A stretch of 64,000 bases of DNA from Rotaria sordida (Eukaryota; Rotifera; Eurotatoria; Philodinida; Philodinidae). Below the pieces are notes generated by a model. That model did no database searches, was not told the DNA's origin, and saw only the letters and a program-made list of their open reading frames with translations. The DNA is taken from positions 2,924 through 66,923 of the forward strand of contig CAJNOL010000347.1 of the NCBI GenBank assembly GCA_905250125.1, given 5' to 3'. Of the stretch, positions 56,999 through 64,000 are shown in pieces (position 1 is the stretch's first letter; each line of letters starts with the position of its first letter). The translations under genes and the position numbers were made by a program.

Positions 56999-59357
56999 AT
57001 GATTAACAAACACAATCTAATTATATATTAACTATAAACAAAACGATGAAGAGTATATTGTGATTTATTTTTTGAATTCGATCAAAATAATGAAATATAT
57101 TCAATAATTTCTTTTTAATGATCGCAAAATTCAAATTAGAATAATAGAAATTTATTAAGTTTGATTTCTTTTAATTGTTACAAAAAATTCAATATGTCTA
57201 AATTGAATTTATAAAAAAAATTAATCATGATCTTTATCTTTAAAACATATTATCAAAATAGGCACTCAGATGAAACAATTAGACGATAGAATTTTACAAA
57301 ATCGTTCTATTACTTTTGTGAAATCAGCTGAAAATCGTAATCTCAGAAATCTTAATTAAGATTTCTGAGATTACGATTTTCAGCTGATCTTACGTCTGAT
57401 TTTATGACTTAGATATTTTGTTAATTTATAATAAATTGTTTTTCTGTCTTACAATAATATTAATTGAAATATATATCACAGAAAACATGAGTCTATTCAT
57501 TTCAGTAATCTTGTAAATGAATACAAAAGTTGATTATCAAAATTTTTCTTTGAAACAATCATCAACAGATATATCTACATAAATCATGTATTCGAAATTA
57601 AATATCCTATTTTAGAACGAATTTAATGATGAAAATCATAGGTGTTAATACCTATGAATGAATGCAATTAAATAAAACTAGAATTAATATTAAAAAAATC
57701 TTAAAATTCATTAGAAACAATAATAAAGCAAAAAAAAGATCATATGTTTATACAACATGAAATATTCATCGATCAATGTCATATGAGAGAAAGATTTGAA
57801 TTCATGTTACAGTAAAGAAAAGTGATGCGATAATCGAAAGTTTATGGAATATGTTATAAACTCTTAGATACTCATTTGACAAATGGATATAAGTCATATT
57901 TCTCATTCAATAGATATCTAAAACCTAGATCATTTACGATATTGAGTGTTTTTATCGGTTTATGAGATTATATAGATTTACTCCTTTATATATAGATGTG
58001 AATATTATTCCTAGTACATATACAATATGTTGATTATTATCTTTCAATTAATATCTGCTTATCGTGTTTCATTAAATGAATATTATTTATCAAGATTTGT
58101 GAGTTTTCAGTTAATTCATAATTGTTTTCTATATTGGCAAAGTATTTTTCATCGATAAACTATATTAATAATACAAAATCAAAATCTTATTAATACAATT
58201 GAAGATTTTATTTTAAATTCAAAAATTAAAGTATTTCTTTTCTTGCTGTTATTTCGTAATTTATGTAAACAATTTATAGATATTTTTCATTGAAATAAAG
58301 TATTTATTCAAAGAAACAATAATCATATGAAAATTATATTATACATATTGATTAGTTGATTCATGTACAAGTATTTCTTGTCTATATAGAAATTTTCTAT
58401 TCTTTGTAAATTAAAACATCTTTAATTGATATTGCAAAAGTCAAGAATAATTTTGATTTAATTTATTCTAGAATTTCCGTTATTTTTCATTTAATTATAC
58501 ACAACATTAGATATCTAAATGTACCTTAATATAAGCTAATAAACTCATCATGTTTGCTTTCTTATCATCTTCTTCTTTCAATATACATGTCTATATATTG
58601 CATACAATCATCATATACAATGAGTGATTGATGATAGTCTGATGTTTATATATGTTTTTTAGCTATCGTCTTAACACGTTAGTCTATCTTATACATCTAA
58701 TCAATCGTTCTTTTTTTCTTACGGTCACTAAAATCAGACACATTCAATATAAATGATGATGAGAAATTCCGGATATCGTTGATCAATGACATTTTAATAG
58801 TATACTAAGTACAAAAATTTGATTTAATATATATTTTTTTATTTTTCGAACTATTAAAAAATAAATACTAGAAGAGAATCAATTCAATAATCAAAATCCA
58901 TTACATTAATCAAAATAACAATATATATATTTTTTTCTTTCAAAAGAACAAAAAAAAAATTGTATATCAGAAATATGCCTGAGGAGTAATTAACGATAGA
59001 AGAGAAGTATTGTCTACTCTATTGATGATTGAATGCACCAATAATATCAACAAGAGTTAAGATCGTTCGTTTGCTTATACGTTTTTTTTTTTCAAATATA
59101 TCTGCCGTTGGTAGCAACGGCTTTCTCTCGTGTTCGTCCGCTGTTTCTCTTCTTATTTTAAGAGAGAAAAAAATGTTTCGCTAGTCGGTCATTCTTCTAA
59201 ACAAAAGCTGAATTTTCTTCTTCTTCTTCTTGTTCTTGTTCTTCTCTCGTTCTTTCTTTATTCTTTCGTGTCCGATTCATTTCATTAGAGAGAAGAGCCA
59301 GCAACGGTCGTCATTTCATTTTCTTTTCCTTTATTCTTCTTTCGTGGAACATAAAGA
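56999..59357. other. Intergenic region between GPCR and small membrane protein genes
   Basis: AT-rich. It contains the perfect palindrome at 57323-57388. From about 59090 the sequence becomes CT-rich (TCTCGTGTTCGTCCGCTGTT and later TTCTTCTTCTTC runs), a probable promoter/5' UTR for the next gene. Nothing else was recognised between 57400 and 59050. Confidence 0.55.
57323..57388. repeat. Perfect 66-base palindrome without spacer
   Basis: Two 33-base arms are exact reverse complements meeting at 57355/57356 in the centre CTTAATTAAG. The outer ends are ATCAGCTG and CAGCTGAT. Symmetry stops abruptly at both ends. It lies about 325 bases after the GPCR stop codon. The perfection contrasts with the decayed palindromes elsewhere in the window. 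Confidence 0.95.
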
Positions 59358-60037
59358 ATGTCAGCCGAATTTCCCAATAGCTTTTATAACAATAATACAA
59401 ATCGTATGTTTCCAAATTAAATGTGCTTTTTTTTTTGAAAATAAAAAAAAATGTATTTTTTTTCAGGATGGATGGGTAATGCTTATGAACCTGGTCAAAG
59501 TCTTAATTTAACACCACAGGTCGAAAAACCATGTCCACTTGTTCCACCTGTCATTGTTCCTTATATTTATGGATCACCTATCGGATGGAATGCAGTGGTA
59601 TGTGAAAAACTTTGTTTTATTATATTAAAATTTCATTTTTGTTTTCTTGTATAAAGATTGTTGGTTTATTATCTTGTTTACTTGCTTTGGTTTTTCTTTT
59701 GACATGTCTTTATTATATGGCTTTTCGTCGTCGTTATATGAAAGAAGTATCGGAATGTCCATCACCTGTAGCTCTTGTTGAAAAAACATCAGCATCAGCA
59801 AATTTGGTTACAAATACATCACAAACAGCTACAACAACATTTATTAATGAAACTGGTAAAGATACAAAAGTTAATACATTAAACGAACAAACAATAGGAA
59901 CATCAGGTACTGGCGAATTTGTTGGTATGTCAACACTTGTTAATGGACATACATCACCATCACGTACGAATGGTCTTTTGGCTAATGGTAATGCTGATCA
60001 ATGTGAACTTCGTTTACTTCAACATGAAGATCATTAA
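59358..60037 (+). CDS. Small single-pass membrane protein, family not recognised
   Basis: Exons 59358-59403, 59467-59597 and 59657-60037 join in phase to 185 residues. The first 59 residues are polar to proline-rich, with a possible glycosylation site at N12 and PYIYGSPIGWNAV just before the membrane. One strong hydrophobic segment, residues 60-82 (IVGLLSCLLALVFLLTCLYY), starts exactly at exon 3 and is followed by a basic stop-transfer FRRRYMK. The cytoplasmic tail of about 95 residues is rich in Thr, Ser and Asn and ends with LRLLQHEDH. No signal peptide is seen, so a type III topology (outside N-terminus) is likely. The ATG follows a CT-rich 5' zone. I do not recognise a domain. The intron phases and codon use support a real gene. 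Confidence 0.72.
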
Positions 60038-61881
60038 AAAATCAATGAGTAAAAGTATTTAGGAAATTTTTTTTTCGTTTTTGTTGTATTTATGTTACTT
60101 GTATTCGAATAATGAATGAATACATGAAATGATCTTGTCGTTGGTTCTCTTTATGTATGTATGTATGTGTGTGTGTCTATGTGTATTTAAATATTCGTGC
60201 AATTATATGTGCTTCTTCTTGATGTGTTTATCTTTATTTGTGGAAAAATAATATAAATATCATTTATCATCCTTTCATAAGTCATTAATAAATATCACTA
60301 ATTCGAAGAAAAATTTATTTCGATCTTGTCAAAAGAAGAAAACAATTAATAAATCACTTTTTATACCATACATGTTAATAGAAGGGGCACTACCAAAGTT
60401 TTTTTTTTCGTCAGCCCTTTGAAGAAATAAATATTCGAAGTCTAATTCTAATATGGTTTTCTAAAGTATCATCCTTCATTAAAAGTACACTGATGCCTTC
60501 GATTAAAATAACTTGTGAAAATAGAGTTTGAGATAAATTTTTAGGAGATTGTTAATGGCTACTGAAAGCATGTGTCACATGAGATTGCACCTGTTGAATC
60601 TAATTTTGTATAGTTGGTATTTCAGTTTTAACACTAGATAGGACTCGCGTGGGTTTAGATCTGTGGAATATACTTTCATATGATTTAGGCCGATAAATTC
60701 ATTGTGAGTTTAGCATGTCGATGGTCTCGCGTTTTCATAGTGGAGACTAGCACATCGAATACTGTTCTTCTATTTTTCTTCTGAAGCAGTTTGAAAACTT
60801 ACGTTAGGTAGCTATTGACTGGTTAACTTCTATCTACTAGATTCGAATGGAATGGGCTTCGTTAGGCTACATTTTGTAGAACAAAATTCATGATATACTT
60901 GTTTGAACTTTTATTTTGATGAGCTTTGACTGCTCGTAGGTTATTTAATAACCATTGAGTCTTTGACTACATTTCTTATTATCCTTTATTCTAATGATAT
61001 AACTATGATCGATCACTAGTGAATAATGTCAAATATAATATTGAAATTGGTACATTCCAAGCCCTTCAGAAAATCATGAAACAATTGAACATGGAACTAC
61101 TTTCAGTCATCAATAAACTAATAATGCACTTATCGAGTATAAAACATCGTAGAATTTTAAACAAATAGACATGATTGGTGGTGAAATTATGATTCGAGTG
61201 TCTTCTATTAATTCGTATGTCTCATGGAAGCTACCTCCAATTATTGTTCGGCCAGCATCAACTGTTTCTGTGTAAACAGCAGCTGAACAGACAACCTGAA
61301 CTAGTAACATGAACTTTCTCGGTTGAAATTCATGAGGCCTATTATGAACTATCTAATCTGAAGCTTCTCGATTCCAACTATGCCTGTATTAAAAGGTCAT
61401 ACCTTTCATGTAAGTTGAACCGATTTTCTATTCATATAAAATCATAGTTCGAAATCGATCTTGTAAATCATGATCTGAACGAAATATAAGAATATGACAT
61501 TATACAAGGCATAGAAGTTTGAAATTTTGTACGTAATCGTAAATAACTCTATGCATTATTATCGAATACTTGACTTTAAAATACAACTTTTAGGGAGCAG
61601 ACGAAAAAAAAACTTTTGTAGCACCCTATGTAAGTTTGTTTTACTTTATATAAATGAACTTTCTAGGTTCCATTCAAAGCTAAAATAATTGTCGAAAGTA
61701 TGAAAAATTTTTGTTTTGTTTTATTTCGTAAAACTGAACTTTGATTTTTTAGTTGAACGTGATATATTTAATGAAATACTATCTATCCTTTATCACTTTC
61801 AATGATTTTTGTTTTTGATTTGATTGATTGATTGTTTTTCAAAAATTTAGGTCGATAAAGTATAACGAAACATTTTAAAAT
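60038..61881. other. Intergenic region upstream of the ABCG gene
   Basis: It contains the 3' UTR of the small membrane protein gene, including a GTAT/GT-rich piece near 60155-60180, and dispersed repeat C copy 2. From 61030 to 61880 nothing is recognisable apart from AT-rich sequence; the open frame at 61110-61310 (minus) has no motif. Confidence 0.5.
60640..61015. repeat. Dispersed repeat C, copy 2 (inverted)
   Basis: Reverse-complement relative of 51060-51480 in the ABCC intron: TTTAGATCTGTGGAATATAC, CTTTCATATGATTT, TTGAACTTTTATTTTGATGA and ACTACATTTCTTATT are shared after complementing. Confidence 0.7.
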
Positions 61882-64000
61882 ATGTCTCGAAAAAAGAAAA
61901 AAATTCAGATAACACTAAATGATTTTCTTACGAAATCATCTTATTGGGTAATCTGATTTTTCTATGTTCTTGTTGTCATCAGTCATTCACTTGCTATATT
62001 GTGAGTGTCATTCTAATAAATGTCAAAACTGATTTTATCATTTTGAATAAGACGTTTTTCGAATGATAATGAAAATTAACAGGGAAAAAACTCAGAAAGT
62101 AAAGTTATGTGAAAATATTGCATCAATATTATTGTATTAAACAGGTCGATCCTTTCTACTTGACGTCGCATATTTCCAACAAAAAGGTAAAAAAGGGTAT
62201 TTTTATTATTGCGAAATAGAAATAAAAAAAGAAAGTATGCTAAAAATTTATTCTACACTAATCGAAATAAGACCGATAAATGTAATTTGACATAGCACTT
62301 ACTAATAACTACAGGGTTCGTAAAGTATATGAAAGATGATCATTTTTTAGACCTTTCTTTTCATTGTTCTGCTTGATTGACTATTCGTACGCGTTCTCGG
62401 CATACTTTAAGTTTGACAGTCAAGTATGATATAACTATGTTTTGTTATTTTGTTAGCTATATGCTTATTTTTGATACATCAATTAGTACACATTATTGAC
62501 GATTATCAATAAAAAAAAAAAACAAACAAACTATGGTTTGTGACTGAATGAATTGTTTTTCGTTTGTCAACATCTTATATTTATTTCTAATAGGCTCTCC
62601 AAGCACATGTAACTAGAAATAATCTTCGAAAGCCTCAAGTTTTAACTTTAGGCGATTATGTACGACAAAATGTATGTTCATAATAAAAATGATACTCTTT
62701 TATTTTTGATTGAAATCTTTTTTTATTCAATAGAATTTAACTTGGAGTGGACAAAATTATGCAAATGTACAACGTGATCTTGATTGGTATCAATATGTAA
62801 GACGACAAGCAAATATGCCAATTCAACGTGGTATTCCTTATGGTAAAAGACCAAGGCCTAAAATTCAATCACGAACTCAAAGTGTAATTCTATCTAATAA
62901 TAATAAGGTTGGTCTAAGTAAAATAAATTCTAATGCTCCATCAGTTACTTTAACATGGCTTGATTTACAAGCTGAAATACCACCAAAAGATAAAGGTATT
63001 ACACGAACAATAACAAAAGCACTTTGTCGAACGAAAGAAATTAGTGAATCAAAAATATTATTAAAAGGAGGTAAGAATTAAAAAAGATTGTTTTTCTTCT
63101 TATTTAAAATTTTAATTAATTTAGTTAGTGGTATTGTTAAACCAGGTCAATTATTAGCTATAATGGGTGCTAGTGGTGCTGGTAAAACAACATTAATGAA
63201 TCTTTTAGCACATCGTCGACCTGGTGCATTAAAAATTGCTGGTGAAGTAAGAGTAAATGGAACAAAAATGGGTCGATATATAAATCGAGTAGCTGGTTAT
63301 GTTCAACAAGAAGAATTATTTATACCATCAATGACAACAAGAGAACATTTATATTTTCATGTATAATTATTTTTATATTTATGTCGAGTATTTTTCGTGA
63401 AAATTTTTCTTTAGGCTATGTTAAGATTAAATCGTGATATGTCAAAAGAACAACGTATTAATCGTGTTGAAGAGTTATTGATTTTTGTAAGTAAATATAA
63501 GTTTGAAGAAATTTTAATTTTATTTTTTTGATATTTATCTTGAATAGTTAAACTTAAAAAAAGTTGAAAAAACAGTTATTGGTCAACCTGGACTTATCAA
63601 AGGTTTATCTGGTGGTGAAAAGCGACGTTTACTTTTTGCTTCTGAAGTATGATTTCTGTTTTCTAATTATGATTGTAATGATAGTTTAATTTGTCTATGA
63701 AAAAATAGGTACTTTGTGATCCACCATTATTATTCGCTGATGAAGTAATTTTTTTTTTTAAGAAATTGTTTTCCAAAAGAAATATTTATTTTTTCTATGT
63801 TGCTGCAGCCAACATCAGGTCTTGATGGAAGTATGGCATTTACTATATGTGATGCAATGCGTAAATTATGTAATCAAGGTAAAACAATTGTATGTACAAT
63901 TCATCAACCATCAAGTGAAATTTTTCAATTATTTGATACGTAAGTTTGAGTAATGTTTTTACTAGTTTTAAAGTTCTTATATATTTTATATTTAGACTTT
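61882..64000 (+). CDS. ABCG: ABCG (White) family half-transporter, 5' part
   Basis: ABCG half-transporters dimerise and move sterols, lipids or pigment precursors. Exons: 61882-61947 (tentative first), 62594-62671, 62734-63070, 63125-63360, 63415-63486, 63548-63646, 63709-63744, 63809-63939, then from 63996 past the window edge. All joins are in phase. The reverse domain order of ABCG (NBD first) fits: [13 protein letters not shown] precedes the NBD; then [18 protein letters not shown], Walker [25 protein letters not shown] (Q-loop), signature [14 protein letters not shown], Walker B PLLFADEPTSGLD and H-loop [15 protein letters not shown]. About 118 extra residues, basic and Gln/Asn-rich, precede the usual start. 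The first exon begins [16 protein letters not shown] and is joined only by phase and splice signals across a 646-base intron. The transmembrane half lies beyond the window. Confidence 0.9.

Noticed and set aside
61110-61310. Minus-strand open frame upstream of ABCG
   Set aside because: No motif, no flanking splice signals that extend it, and it borders repeat C; not supportable as a gene.

Overview
The window is animal nuclear DNA. It is AT-rich, with multi-exon genes, GT-AG introns mostly 45-80 bases long, and recognisable metazoan families: adducin, a KLHDC10-type kelch protein, UTX/KDM6, an NR2C nuclear receptor, an ABCC transporter and an ABCG transporter. Codon bias is strongly toward A/T endings. 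A run of TGTGGG-like repeats, many fold-back repeats and a rhodopsin-class GPCR with unusual motifs make a rotifer, probably bdelloid, my best guess. This is inference; no marker in the window proves it.

Layout, left to right. 0.4-4.5 kb (-): adducin, at least 8 exons, its C-terminal tail running off the left edge. 8.2-9.3 kb (-): intronless SMYD-like MYND/SET protein. 13.0-16.2 kb (-): kelch protein of the KLHDC10 type, 9 exons. 23.0-35.9 kb (+): KDM6/UTX-type TPR plus JmjC protein, 12 exons. 37.5-41.7 kb (+): NR2C (TR2/TR4-type) nuclear receptor, 13 exons. 44.8-52.6 kb (-): full-length ABCC (MRP4-type) transporter, 24 exons, convergent with the receptor. 56.1-57.0 kb (+): single-exon GPCR. 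59.4-60.0 kb (+): small single-pass membrane protein, 3 exons, family not recognised. 61.9 kb to the right edge (+): 5' half of an ABCG half-transporter. Exon joins of all multi-exon genes were checked for reading-frame phase by hand.

There is no operon-like organisation and the genes look functionally unrelated, although the KDM6 protein and the nuclear receptor are both transcription regulators. Most sequence between genes, and nearly every intron above about 300 bases, holds imperfect palindromes (fold-back, MITE-like repeats) of 0.3-1.9 kb. Several belong to dispersed families: one has four copies (three palindromic, one half-copy) at 24.2, 27.8, 32.9 and 34.0 kb; another has two copies in introns of the ABCC gene.

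The main biological points are these. The JmjC protein has Tyr at the position of the third Fe(II) ligand (normally His), with the other two ligands and the spacing intact, which suggests a catalytically dead demethylase copy. The SMYD-like protein lacks the N-terminal SAM-binding segment and has an altered NHSC motif. A perfect 66-base palindrome without a spacer lies behind the GPCR gene. An inverted pair of telomere-like G-rich tracts lies inside a KLHDC10 intron.
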